Assembly: GCF_001279005.1 (NCBI RefSeq)
Contig: NZ_LGCN01000244.1
Coordinates: forward strand, 1-29,859
Direction: 5' to 3'
From: Streptomyces caelestis
Lineage (GTDB): Bacteria > Actinomycetota > Actinomycetes > Streptomycetales > Streptomycetaceae
Length of the DNA: 29,859 bases
Shown piece after piece: positions 6,984 through 17,801 of the stretch (position 1 is the stretch's first letter; each line of letters opens with the position of its first letter). Made by a program: the position numbers and the translations under genes. Below the pieces are notes generated by a model, which worked only from the letters and a program-made list of their open reading frames with translations, did not search any database and was not told the origin of the DNA.

Positions 6984-7185
6984 CCAGGCCGTCGTTCGGC
7001 TGCGGGCCGGTCGTGGCCGGTCGCGCCCACGCGGCGGAGCCGCATACCGAGACGGCCCCGCGCGCTTGGGAGGTGCGGCGACGCCGGCTTCCCCGGCAGC
7101 CGCATCACGCCGACGTCGGGGGACGACACTGTTGCCCCAGCCCCAAGACGCGCCGCACGTCGCGATTCTCCCTAAGGTGAAGAAG
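6984..7185. other. Intergenic region before the methyltransferase gene
   Basis: About 200 bp without a supported gene. The frame of the downstream gene is open here, but the coding signal and SpoU-family similarity begin only after 7186. The promoter of that gene must be here. I found no convincing -35/-10 pair; the stretch before the start (GATTCT at 7164-7169) is only a weak candidate. Confidence 0.4.
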
Positions 7186-8046
7186 ATGGCCCCCGTCAGC
7201 CCCGAGCTGATCTCCCCCCGTTCCTCCCGCGTCGCCGCCGCCCGGCGGCTCGGCAAGCGGAACTTCCGGGGGAAGGAGCGGCTGTTCCTCGCCGAGGGGC
7301 CGCAGGCCGTGCGGGAGGCCGCCGGGCACCGGGGCGGGAGCACCGCCACGCTCGTCGAGCTGTTCACCACCGTCGAGGCCGCCGAGCGGTACGCCGACAT
7401 CGTCGGGACGGCCCGGGACGCCGGGGCCCGGGTGCACCTCGCCTCCGAGGCCGTCATCGCCGACATCTCCACCACCGTCACCCCGCAGGGGCTCGTCGGG
7501 ATCTGCCGGTTCCTGGACACGCCGTTCGAGGAGATCCTCGCCGCCCGGCCCCGCCTCGTCGCCGTCCTCGCCCACGTACGCGACCCCGGGAACGCCGGCA
7601 CCGTGCTGCGGTGCGCCGACGCGGCCGGAGCCGAGGCCGTCGTCCTCACCGACGCCTCCGTCGACCTGTACAACCCCAAGGCCGTACGCGCCTCCGTCGG
7701 CTCCCTGTTCCATCTGCCCGTCGCCGTGGGCGTGCCCGTCGAACAGGCCGTGACCGGACTGCGGGACGCGGGCGTGCGGCTGCTCGCCGCCGACGGCGCC
7801 GGGGACCGGGACCTCGACGACGAGCTCGACAAGGGCGCCATGGGCGGGCCCACCGCCTGGGTCTTCGGCAACGAGGCGTGGGGCCTGCCCGAGGAGACCC
7901 GCGCCCTCACCGACGCCGTCGTCCGCGTCCCGATCCACGGAAAGGCGGAGAGCCTGAACCTCGCCACCGCCGCCGCCGTATGTCTCTACGCGTCGGCGCG
8001 TGCACAGCGCGCCGCCGGAGGGTGCCGCTCCGTCACCGGGAGCTAG
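7186..8046 (+). CDS. TrmH/SpoU-family RNA 2'-O-ribose methyltransferase
   Basis: The 286-residue protein uses S-adenosylmethionine to methylate a ribose in rRNA or tRNA. The order is an N-terminal substrate-binding domain (SPRSSRVAAARRLGKRNFRGKERLFLAEGPQAVREA, residues about 10-45) and a C-terminal SPOUT knot. The three SpoU motifs are visible: motif 1 HVRDPGNAGTVLRCADAAGA (about 130-149), motif 2 WVFGNEAWGLPEE (about 225-237) and motif 3 ESLNLATAAAVCLY (about 255-268). Proteins of this shape include TsnR-like 23S methyltransferases and Streptomyces self-resistance enzymes, but the target cannot be inferred. The ATG at 7186 is chosen over GTG 7177, with a weak AAGG upstream. It lies between the L20 operon and the sensor kinase. 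Confidence 0.88.
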   Translation: MAPVSPELISPRSSRVAAARRLGKRNFRGKERLFLAEGPQAVREAAGHRGGSTATLVELFTTVEAAERYADIVGTARDAGARVHLASEAVIADISTTVTPQGLVGICRFLDTPFEEILAARPRLVAVLAHVRDPGNAGTVLRCADAAGAEAVVLTDASVDLYNPKAVRASVGSLFHLPVAVGVPVEQAVTGLRDAGVRLLAADGAGDRDLDDELDKGAMGGPTAWVFGNEAWGLPEETRALTDAVVRVPIHGKAESLNLATAAAVCLYASARAQRAAGGCRSVTGS

Positions 8047-8060
8047 TAGGGTGACGAGTT

Positions 8061-8110
8061 CGGGGCCCCTCCCCCAAGCTCTCGGCAGGGCTCGAGCACG
8101 GGGCGCCCCG
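8061..8110. repeat. Streptomyces-type palindromic intergenic repeat, copy 1
   Basis: The core is a C-rich arm (CCCCTCCCCCAAG), then CTCTCGGC, a short spacer, GCTCGAG, and a G-rich arm ending GGGGCGCCCC. The same core, inverted, occurs at 29392-29424 (GCTCGAGCGAAGCCGAGAG flanked by C- and G-runs). It lies between the methyltransferase and sensor-kinase genes and can form a hairpin. Confidence 0.55.
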
Positions 8111-8138
8111 AGGACGTTCCGAGAGGTGGGGTACGGGG

Positions 8139-10569
<2,431 letters not shown>

Positions 10570-10570
<1 letters not shown>

Positions 10571-13083
10571 TGCGGATCCCGCTTTCTTGGCTGCGGGAGT
10601 ACGTCGACCTGCCGGCGACGGAGACCGGCCGTGACGTACAGGCCAAGCTCATTTCGGCCGGGCTCGAGGTCGAGACCGTCGAGCACCTCGGCGCCGACCT
10701 CAAGGGCCCCCTCGTCGTCGGTCAGGTGCTGACCATCGAGGAGCTGGAGGGCTTCAAGAAGCCGATCCGCTTCTGCACCGTCGACGTGGGCCGGGCCAAC
10801 GGCACGGGCGAGCCCCAGGAGATCGTCTGCGGCGCCCGCAACTTCGCCGTCGGCGACAAGGTCGTGGTGGTCCTCCCCGGCGCCACCCTGCCCGGCGGCT
10901 TCTCGATCAGCGCCCGCAAGACCTACGGCAAGACGTCCCACGGCATGATCTGCTCCAGCGACGAGCTGGGCATGGGCGACGACGGCACGCACGGCATCAT
11001 CGTGCTGCCGCCGGAGACCGAGGTCGGCAAGGACGCCATCGAGCTCCTCGAACTGGTCGACGAGGTCCTGGACATCGCCGTCACCGCCAACCGCGGCGAC
11101 TGCCTGTCCATCCGCGGCGTCGCCCGCGAGACCGCCATCGCCTACGGCCTGCCGCTGCGCGACCCGGCCCTGCTCGACGTGCCGGGGCCGAACGCCTTCG
11201 GCTACCCGGTGAAGGTCTCCGACCCGGCCGGCTGCGACCGCTTCACCGCCCGCACCGTGACCGGCCTCAGCCCCGAGGCGCGCTCCCCGATCTGGCTGAA
11301 GCGCCGGCTCCAGAAGGTCGGCATGCGCCCGATCTCGCTCGCCGTCGACGTCACCAACTACGTGATGATGGAGCTCGGCCAGCCGCTGCACGCGTACGAC
11401 CGGAACCTGGTCCAGGGCGCCATCGGGGTGCGCCGGGCCGAGGAGGGCGAGAAGATCGTCACCCTCGACGGCGTCGAGCGGAAGCTGCACGCCGAGGACC
11501 TGGTCATCACCGACGACCGCGGCCCCATCGGGCTGGCCGGCGTCATGGGCGGCGCCGACACGGAGATCGCCGACCACGGCGACACCGAGAACGCGACGAG
11601 CGACGTGGTCATCGAGGCCGCCCACTTCGACCAGGTGTCCGTCGCGCGCACCGCCCGCCGCCACAAGCTGTCCTCCGAGGCCTCCCGCCGCTTCGAGCGC
11701 GGCGTCGACCCGCAGGCCGCCTCCGCTGCCGCGCAGCGCACCGTCGACCTGCTGGTGCTGCTCGCGGGCGGTACCGCCGAGGCCGGCGTCACCGAGGTCG
11801 TCGCCCCGGCCGCGCCGCGCACCATCACCGTCCCCGCCGACCACCCGGACAAGGTCGCGGGCGTGACGTACGGCCGGGAGACCGTGGTACGCCGCCTCCA
11901 GGAGGTCGGCTGCGACGTCTACGGCCAGGACGACCTGATCGTCACCGTCCCGTCCTGGCGGCCCGACCTCACCGACCCCAACGACCTGGCCGAAGAGGTC
12001 ATCCGCCTGGAGGGCTACGAGAACCTGCCCTCCACGCTGCCGAAGCCTCCGGCGGGCCGCGGCCTGACCGCCCGCCAGCGTCTGCACCGCCGTGTCGGCC
12101 GGGCCCTGGCCGGGGCCGGTTACGTCGAGGCGCTGAACTACCCGTTCGTCAGCGAGCAGGTCTTCGACCAGCTCGGCCTGGAGGCCGACGACCCGGCCCG
12201 CCGTGTCGTCAAGCTGGTCAACCCGCTCAGCGACGAGGAGCCCGCGCTGCGCACCGCACTGCTGCCGGGCCTGCTCGGCGCGCTGCGCCGCAACGACGGC
12301 CGGGGCTCGCACGATCTCGCGCTGTTCGAGACCGGCCTGGTCTTCCAGCCGCGCGAGGAGCAGCGGATCGCCGCGAACCTGTCCGTGGAACGGCGCCCCG
12401 GCCAGGACGACATCGCCGCGCTGGACGCCGCGCTGCCCCACCAGCCGCGGCACGTCGCCGTCGTGCTGACCGGGGCCCGCGAGCAGGCCGGCTGGTGGGG
12501 CAAGGGCCGCCCGGCCGACTGGGCCGACGCGGTCGAGGCCGCCCGGACCGTCGCCCGCGAGGCCGGCGCCGAACTGGGCGTCCGCAAGGGCCAGTACGGG
12601 CCGTGGCACCCGGGCCGCTGCGCCGAGCTGACCATCACCGTCGACGGCGCCGAGCGCGTCATCGGCCACGCCGGTGAACTGCACCCGCGCGTCCTGAAGG
12701 CCCTGGGCCTGCCCGTGCGCAGCTGCGCGATGGAGCTGGACCTGGACGCCCTGGAGCAGGTCGGCGACGACACCCCGCAGGCGCCGGGCATCTCCACCTT
12801 CCCGGTCGCCACGCAGGACGTCGCGCTGGTCGTCGACGCGTTCGTGCCCGCCTCGGACGTCGAGGCGGCGCTGCGCGAGGGCGCCGGTGAACTGCTGGAG
12901 TCCATCCGTCTGTTCGACGTGTACGAGAACGCCGAGCAGCTGGGCGAGGGCCGCAAGTCCCTGGCGTACGCGCTGCGCTTCCGCGCGAGTGACCGCACGC
13001 TGACCGTCGACGAGGCCTCGGCGGCCCGCGAATCGGCGGTCACCCTCGCGGGCGACCGCACCGGAGCGGTCCTGAGGGGCTGA
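10570..13083 (+). CDS. pheT: Phenylalanyl-tRNA synthetase beta subunit
   Basis: At 837 residues it is the full expected length. The order is the opening [15 protein letters not shown], the EMAP/OB-fold tRNA-binding domain (about 40-155, with [21 protein letters not shown]), the B3/4 editing domain (about 210-370, [10 protein letters not shown] and [18 protein letters not shown]), the B5 domain (about 400-475, [21 protein letters not shown]), the inactive class II-like core (about 495-700) and the C-terminal FDX-ACB anticodon-binding domain (about 740-837, [15 protein letters not shown]). No break is seen. It follows pheS with a one-base overlap and is closed by a strong terminator. Confidence 0.97.
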
Positions 13084-13084
13084 C

Positions 13085-13158
13085 GCCCCTTCAGCCCGTC
13101 CAGCCCCTTCAGCCCGTCCGGCGTTTGAGGACAAAGGGGGTCCGGGGCGCAGCCCCGG
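13085..13158. repeat. Tandem 18-bp direct repeat and Streptomyces-type dispersed repeat after pheT
   Basis: GCCCCTTCAGCCCGTCC occurs twice with an 18-bp period (13085-13102 and 13103-13120). The following CCCGTCCGGCGTTTGAGGAC and CCGGGGC-GCA-GCCCCGG hairpin (13142-13158) match a repeat I recognise as common between Streptomyces genes. It starts 2 bp after the pheT stop, so it may add to termination. Confidence 0.55.
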
Positions 13159-13260
13159 GGACGGGACGGGAAGGGGCGGCGGGGGCGAAAACACCAAAGC
13201 CCCACAGCCGCCCGCGAGGACGGCCGCACAAAAACCGGCCCACAGGGCCGATAATCGCCG

Positions 13261-13310
13261 GGAACGCGGGGCGCGGGAGGCGCACAGCACGCCTCCCGCG
13301 CCCCCGTTCC
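13261..13310 (+). terminator. Very strong terminator hairpin after pheST
   Basis: GGGGCGCGGGAGGCG (13268-13282) pairs perfectly with CGCCTCCCGCGCCCC (13290-13304) around a 7-nt loop. GGAACG (13261-13266) then pairs with CGTTCC (13305-13310), leaving one unpaired base, so the stem totals 21 bp. There is no T-run, as is usual for Streptomyces hairpin terminators. It lies about 180 bp after pheT. Confidence 0.75.
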
Positions 13311-13448
13311 CCTCACCCCGCCGGTCACCTCACTCGTTCGGGTGACTATTCACGGTGATACGTCCGGATCGGGCCATGTGGCCGACAGAATCAGACCGGC
13401 CTCTCGAGGCCGGTCTGCGCTGTCCGGGCCTATTGGGGGGCCATCGGC
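13311..13448 (+). promoter_or_regulatory. Promoter/leader region of the SpoIIE-type phosphatase gene
   Basis: No gene is seen. The stretch holds an inverted repeat GTGA-CTAT-TCAC (13342-13353), a -10-like TGATAC (13356-13361) without a well-placed -35, and a strong hairpin at 13392-13417. The hairpin has an 11-bp stem (CAGACCGGCCT with AGGCCGGTCTG) and a CTCG loop, ending 31 bp before the ATG at 13449. The start codon has no clear Shine-Dalgarno sequence. Confidence 0.45.
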
Positions 13449-14558
13449 ATGATCCGTTTCAAGCCTGGGGCTCCCCGCAGGGTGCCACCCCGGTTCCTGT
13501 CCTCACGGGTGCCCACCCTCGCGGTGCCCACGGCCCTGGGCGCCACCGCGGTCGCCTACCGGCTGACCTGCCCGCTCGCCCACGACGACGCCCTCGGCGC
13601 GCGCCTCGTCAGCAGCGCCGTGATGTGCGGGATCATCACCGGTCTGGTGACGCACGTCCGGCACCGGCTGCTGCGCGAACTGCGGAGGGCCCGCCAGGTC
13701 GCGGAGGCCGCACAGAGCGCGCTGCTGCGGCCGCCGCCCCCGCGGGTCGACGGCCTGGCTGCCGCCGCGGTCCACCTCTCCGCCGACCCCGGAGCCCGGA
13801 TCGGCGGCGACCTGTACGAGGTGGTCGCCACCGAGCACGGCGTACGGGCCGTCATCGGTGACGTCCGCGGGCACGGACTCGGAGCCGTACGGACCGTCGC
13901 CGCCGTCCTCGGCAGCTTCCGCGAGGCCGCCCACGACGAGGCCGAACTCGCCGGCGTACTGCGTCGGCTGGAGCGGGCGATGGCCCGGCACCTGCGGGAG
14001 CGGGCCCACGGCGGGCACGATCCGGCGGGCCCCGCCCAGGACGGCCCGCCCGGCGAGGAGTTCGTCACCGTCCTGCTGCTGGAGATCCTCCCGGACGGGG
14101 GCGTACGGGCCCTGAACTGCGGCCACCCCTGGCCGCACCTGCTGACCGGTGCACGGGCCGAACCGCTCGCCCGCACCGATCCGCTTCCGCCGCTCGGCCC
14201 GTTCCCGCTGCCGTCCGAACTCCCCGCCGTCGTCCGCGGTCCCCTGCTGCCCGGCGACGCACTCGTCCTGCACACGGACGGAGTCGAGGAGGCGCGGAAT
14301 GCCGAGGGGCGCTTCTTCCCCCTGCGGGACGTCCTCACCGAGGCCGCGCGCGAGCACCCGCTCACCGCCCGGTCCGTGCTGCGCACGGTCCTCACGGCGC
14401 TGCTGCGGCACACCGCTGGCCCGCCGAAGGACGACGTGGCGCTGCTGATCCTCAGGAACGAGCGGCATGGGGGAAGCACCCCCGCGGGGGCACGCGCGCC
14501 CGAGCGGCCGGCCACCACGCACCCGCACCCGACGAGCCGTCTCCAGTCCCCGGCGTGA
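13449..14558 (+). CDS. Membrane-linked PP2C/SpoIIE-type serine phosphatase
   Basis: The protein has 369 residues. Two N-terminal membrane segments (about 21-42 and 52-69) are followed by a basic helical linker (RHRLLRELRRARQVAEAAQSALL) and the SpoIIE/RsbU phosphatase domain. Metal-binding acids of the PPM fold are present: Asp121 in GGDLYEV, Asp138 in GDVRGHG, Asp277 in HTDGVEEARN and Asp328-Asp329 in KDDVALLIL, with NCGHPWP between. The C-terminal 40 residues are a disordered Pro/Arg tail. In Streptomyces such enzymes dephosphorylate anti-anti-sigma factors in partner-switching pathways. No anti-sigma or anti-anti-sigma gene is nearby, so the target is unknown. A 7-bp hairpin follows the stop. 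Confidence 0.88.
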   Translation: MIRFKPGAPRRVPPRFLSSRVPTLAVPTALGATAVAYRLTCPLAHDDALGARLVSSAVMCGIITGLVTHVRHRLLRELRRARQVAEAAQSALLRPPPPRVDGLAAAAVHLSADPGARIGGDLYEVVATEHGVRAVIGDVRGHGLGAVRTVAAVLGSFREAAHDEAELAGVLRRLERAMARHLRERAHGGHDPAGPAQDGPPGEEFVTVLLLEILPDGGVRALNCGHPWPHLLTGARAEPLARTDPLPPLGPFPLPSELPAVVRGPLLPGDALVLHTDGVEEARNAEGRFFPLRDVLTEAAREHPLTARSVLRTVLTALLRHTAGPPKDDVALLILRNERHGGSTPAGARAPERPATTHPHPTSRLQSPA

Positions 14559-14560
14559 CC

Positions 14561-14577
14561 GACGGCGCCACGCCGTC
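14561..14577 (+). terminator. Hairpin directly after the phosphatase gene
   Basis: GACGGCG (14561-14567) pairs with CGCCGTC (14571-14577) around a CCA loop, 2 bp after the stop. The same strand can instead pair over a longer range with 14612-14623. Confidence 0.5.
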
Positions 14578-14900
14578 CGTCCCGCCACGGAGTGTCGGGC
14601 AGGCGGCAGGCCGGACGGCGTGGAAACGGGCCGCCGCACTGTACGAGGGGGAGCCGGCGGCCCGGCCAGGCCGCCGGTCTCCGGTGGGACACCCCGCCCC
14701 GAGGTGAACGAACCGCCGGAGTCGGAAGGACGGCCGTCCACGAACGGCTGGGCCGGAGGGCCGGCCGACGGCACCGGGTCGCGTTCTGTGAAGACTTCGG
14801 GCCGCAGTCCCGAACTCCGGGACGAGTGACTACGCTAGCGGCGTCGGGGCCGTTCAGCGGGCTGCCGACGATGGTCTTCGGGGGATGGAGGAGCAGGTCG
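14578..14900. other. Gene-free region before the WxG cassette
   Basis: About 320 bp. The frame of the next gene is open here, but the translated sequence is Arg/Gly-rich and unlike the protein that follows. Visible elements are CGGACGGCGTGG (14612-14623), complementary to 14568-14579, an inverted repeat TTCGGG-N7-CCCGAA (14796-14814) and a -10-like TACGCT (14831-14836). These two probably mark the cassette promoter. Confidence 0.45.
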
Positions 14901-15413
14901 GTGGCGTGGGACGAGTGGGACCAACTGAAGGCCGAGGCACTGGAACGCCGGCAGGGCGACGCGACACGGATGCAGCTCAACCAGTACCCCGGCGACTCCG
15001 GCCCGGGCTCGACCCCGACGACACCCGACAAGACGGGTGACCTCAACGTCCACCAGCAGGACCTCTCCAAGATCGGCAGCCACGCGCACGAGCTCTACGA
15101 CCGGCTCTGGGACCAGGCACGCCTGGACAACACGAGCGTCGACAAGGCGGCGAGCGACCTGACCTCGCAGGGATTCGCGCTCGGCTCAGGACTCCAGCAC
15201 GTGTCGAACCGCTGGTCCACGCAGCTGAACAGCGTCCTCGACGCCTGCGCGCACATCGCCAACCACATGCAGGTCACCAAGAAGATCCATGACGGTGACG
15301 AGGCGTACATCCTGCGGCAGATGAGCAGCATCGCCACCCTCGACGCCGGTTTCGACGAGCGGGTGGGGCCGGCCGGGGAGAAGAACCCGATCTACGGCGA
15401 GAAGAAGAAGTAA
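14901..15413 (+). CDS. ESX/WXG100-like helical protein of a type VII-style cassette
   Basis: The protein has 170 residues from GTG 14901, chosen because GGAGGAG lies 9 nt upstream and the helical coding signal (VAWDEWDQLKAEALERR) begins there. After a Pro/Thr/Gly linker (about 34-50) it has two long helices, DLSKIGSHAHELYDRLWDQAR and SQGFALGSGLQHVSNRWSTQLNSVLDACAHIANHM, resembling the helical hairpin of WXG100-like proteins. The stretch around DACAHIANHMQVTKKIHDGDE is typical of Streptomyces members I have seen. There is no signal peptide. It lies 22 bp before the large WxG protein, and similar pairs usually co-fold for type VII export. Export and partner are inference. It ends in a Lys-rich GEKKK tail. 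Confidence 0.7.
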   Translation: MAWDEWDQLKAEALERRQGDATRMQLNQYPGDSGPGSTPTTPDKTGDLNVHQQDLSKIGSHAHELYDRLWDQARLDNTSVDKAASDLTSQGFALGSGLQHVSNRWSTQLNSVLDACAHIANHMQVTKKIHDGDEAYILRQMSSIATLDAGFDERVGPAGEKNPIYGEKKK

Positions 15414-15435
15414 CCGCACAACGGGGGCACCACTC

Positions 15436-17748
15436 ATGGATCTCGACGCTCTGCGCCACGCCAACCTCAAGTTGCTCGACGACGCCGTCGAGGACTGGTC
15501 GATCATCGTCCGCAATCTGAACACCCTTGCCGAGGACGCCGAGAAGGGCCTGCACCAGGCGGCCAACAAGGCCAAATGGTCCGGCAAGAACGCGGGGGTC
15601 AGCAAGGAGTTCATCGGCAAGACGGCCGGCGAGATCAAGGACGCGCACACCCAGGCCAAGTCCATCCACGGCGTCCTCAAGGACACCGCCGGGGAGCTGA
15701 AGAGCTACCGGACCCAGTTGAAGGACGCCATCGACCGCGGTCTGAAGAAGAACCTCACCGTGATGGACACCGGCGACGGCGGTTTCACCGTCACCATGAA
15801 CGTCCACCCGGACCGCGCGGCGGAGGGTTACACCCCGCCCTCCCACACCCAGAGCGACGTCAACGCCCTGCGTGACGAGATCCAGGGCATCCTCGGCAAG
15901 GCCACGGAGAGCGACGACTCCGCCAGCAAAGTCCTCAAGGCGCTGGCCGACCAGACCAACTACGGTTTCGGTGACGCCAGTTACCAGGACCGGGACGCGG
16001 CGGCCGAAGCGCTCAAGACAGCCGACGAGCTGGCGGCACTCGCCAAGAAGGACCCGGAGAAGCTCTCCACCGCCGAATTCGACCGGCTCAACGCCGGACT
16101 GAAGAAGTACTCCGCCGACCCGCTGTTCGCCGAACGCTTCGCCACCACACTCGGACCGCGGAAGACACTGGACTTCTGGACCGGCATCACCGACCCGCAC
16201 ACGGGGTGGGACCTGCGCCACGACCGCCGGGAGCAGTTCGACGACCTCCAGAAGAACCTGAGCCTCACCCTCGCCAGCGCCACCCAGAGCGACAGCGCCG
16301 CGATGACCTCCTGGAAGGGCAACATGGTGGCCCTGGTCGACCAGCCCGTGGGCCGCGGCGGCGGTTTCCCGCTGGGCGGGCAGGTGATGAGCAACCTGAT
16401 GCGCTGGGGCGACTACGACGACCGGTTCCTCAACAGCTACGGCGACAAGCTCATGGCCACGGAGAAGAAGTTCACGGGCAACGGGCAGCACGGCGCCTGG
16501 CAGCGCCTGGGCCCCGACGCGATACTCAACCACACGGGTACGGACAGCGGCTGGGACCCGATGACGGGTTACCTCAAGGCCCTCGCCAACAACCCGGACG
16601 CCGCGACGTCCTTCTTCAACGACACCTTCCTCACCAAGGACGAGGACCACGACTTCACCGAGAAGAAGGACGACAAGGAGGTCAAGAGGTCACTGACCAA
16701 CTTCGACTACCTCTTCGAGGAGCGCCACTGGCCCACCGACTTCGACTCCGAGCACGAGGAGAGCATCGCGGGCCGGAACAACCTGGCGATGGCCCTCGAG
16801 GCCGCCACCACCGGTCACCCGGCCGGTGAGCAGCCGACATTGGACACGCCGCACCACAACGCCGAGCAGACCAAGCTCATGGAACGCCTCGTGTCGTCCA
16901 TCGGCGAGGACCCGGACGAGCGTCTGCTCAAGCACAGACACATGCTCGACAGCGTGGGTCAGATCACCTCCGAGTACCTCCCGGACATCAGTCGGTCCTT
17001 CAGCGACGCGGATCGGAACGACCCCGACTCGACGTCGTGGGAGCGGACGCAGAAGATGTACCCGATCTACGGGGAAGAGGCCGTACTCGACCCGAGGGAC
17101 GTGACGAAGCTCCTCTTCACCGTGGGCCAGAGCCCGGACGGCTACGCGGCGGTGGAGATCGGCCAGAAGGCGTACATGAGCCAGTTGATGGAGCACCACC
17201 TCGACCCCGATCTGCCGGCCGACCAGGTCGTGGACGACGACACGGAAGGCGTCGTGCGGCAGATCGCGAACAAGTCGGGGGAGGTCTCCGGCATCCTCGC
17301 CCTGGGCCGCCAGGAGGAACTGGCGGGCGCCAATAAGGAGCGGGACGAGGAGTACAAGGACTCGATGGACCTGGTCAAGAGCAGCATCTCCGGTGGTCTC
17401 GGCACGGCGGTCGGCGTGGGAACCTCCTTCGTCGCCACCCCCTGGGTCGGAGCCCTCGCGGGTGGAGCCACCAGCACCGTCACCGGCACCGTCCTCGAAT
17501 CCGTGTTCCAGGACTTCAAGAGCACGGAACTGGAGGACTCCGAGGACGCGAGGGGCGAGCTTTGGCAGAAGAGCTACGAAAACAACGGCAACCGCTCGGG
17601 CCAGGCGGCCCGGCTGGCTGCGGAAGAGCACGGCATGGTTGATCCGGCCGACGCCGAGACCTGGGCCCGGGACAGCGGCAGACAGGGCTTCTACAACGCC
17701 CAGGCGATCGTCGACGGCCGTGCCCCGGGCAGCAGGACGACCTCCTGA
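15436..17748 (+). CDS. Large WxG-headed protein (DUF6571-like), candidate type VII substrate
   Basis: The protein has 770 residues. The N-terminal 100 are helical and contain a WxG (Trp48-Ser-Gly50) between two long helices, as in WXG100/LXG proteins. The middle (about 120-640) is a soluble acidic, mostly helical region that fits the DUF6571-type large proteins of Streptomyces as I recall them. Near the C-terminus (about 649-690) lies a glycine-spaced hydrophobic stretch (SGGLGTAVGVGTSFVATPWV, then GALAGGATSTVTGTVLESV) resembling a glycine zipper. The last 80 residues are charged. There is no signal peptide and no catalytic motif that I recognise. It follows the ESX-like gene and precedes a lipoprotein gene, probably in one operon. 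It could be a secreted effector, or a structural or signalling protein of unknown role. Confidence 0.72.
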   Translation: MDLDALRHANLKLLDDAVEDWSIIVRNLNTLAEDAEKGLHQAANKAKWSGKNAGVSKEFIGKTAGEIKDAHTQAKSIHGVLKDTAGELKSYRTQLKDAIDRGLKKNLTVMDTGDGGFTVTMNVHPDRAAEGYTPPSHTQSDVNALRDEIQGILGKATESDDSASKVLKALADQTNYGFGDASYQDRDAAAEALKTADELAALAKKDPEKLSTAEFDRLNAGLKKYSADPLFAERFATTLGPRKTLDFWTGITDPHTGWDLRHDRREQFDDLQKNLSLTLASATQSDSAAMTSWKGNMVALVDQPVGRGGGFPLGGQVMSNLMRWGDYDDRFLNSYGDKLMATEKKFTGNGQHGAWQRLGPDAILNHTGTDSGWDPMTGYLKALANNPDAATSFFNDTFLTKDEDHDFTEKKDDKEVKRSLTNFDYLFEERHWPTDFDSEHEESIAGRNNLAMALEAATTGHPAGEQPTLDTPHHNAEQTKLMERLVSSIGEDPDERLLKHRHMLDSVGQITSEYLPDISRSFSDADRNDPDSTSWERTQKMYPIYGEEAVLDPRDVTKLLFTVGQSPDGYAAVEIGQKAYMSQLMEHHLDPDLPADQVVDDDTEGVVRQIANKSGEVSGILALGRQEELAGANKERDEEYKDSMDLVKSSISGGLGTAVGVGTSFVATPWVGALAGGATSTVTGTVLESVFQDFKSTELEDSEDARGELWQKSYENNGNRSGQAARLAAEEHGMVDPADAETWARDSGRQGFYNAQAIVDGRAPGSRTTS

Positions 17749-17801
17749 GCAAGTCGCCGAGCCCCAACCAGACACCGAGCAGCCCTCCGAGAGGTACCAC
17801 C

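Noticed and set aside
14592..14900. N-terminal extension of the ESX-like protein
   Set aside because: The extension is Arg-rich and unlike the family, while GTG 14901 has a Shine-Dalgarno sequence and the helical pattern begins there.
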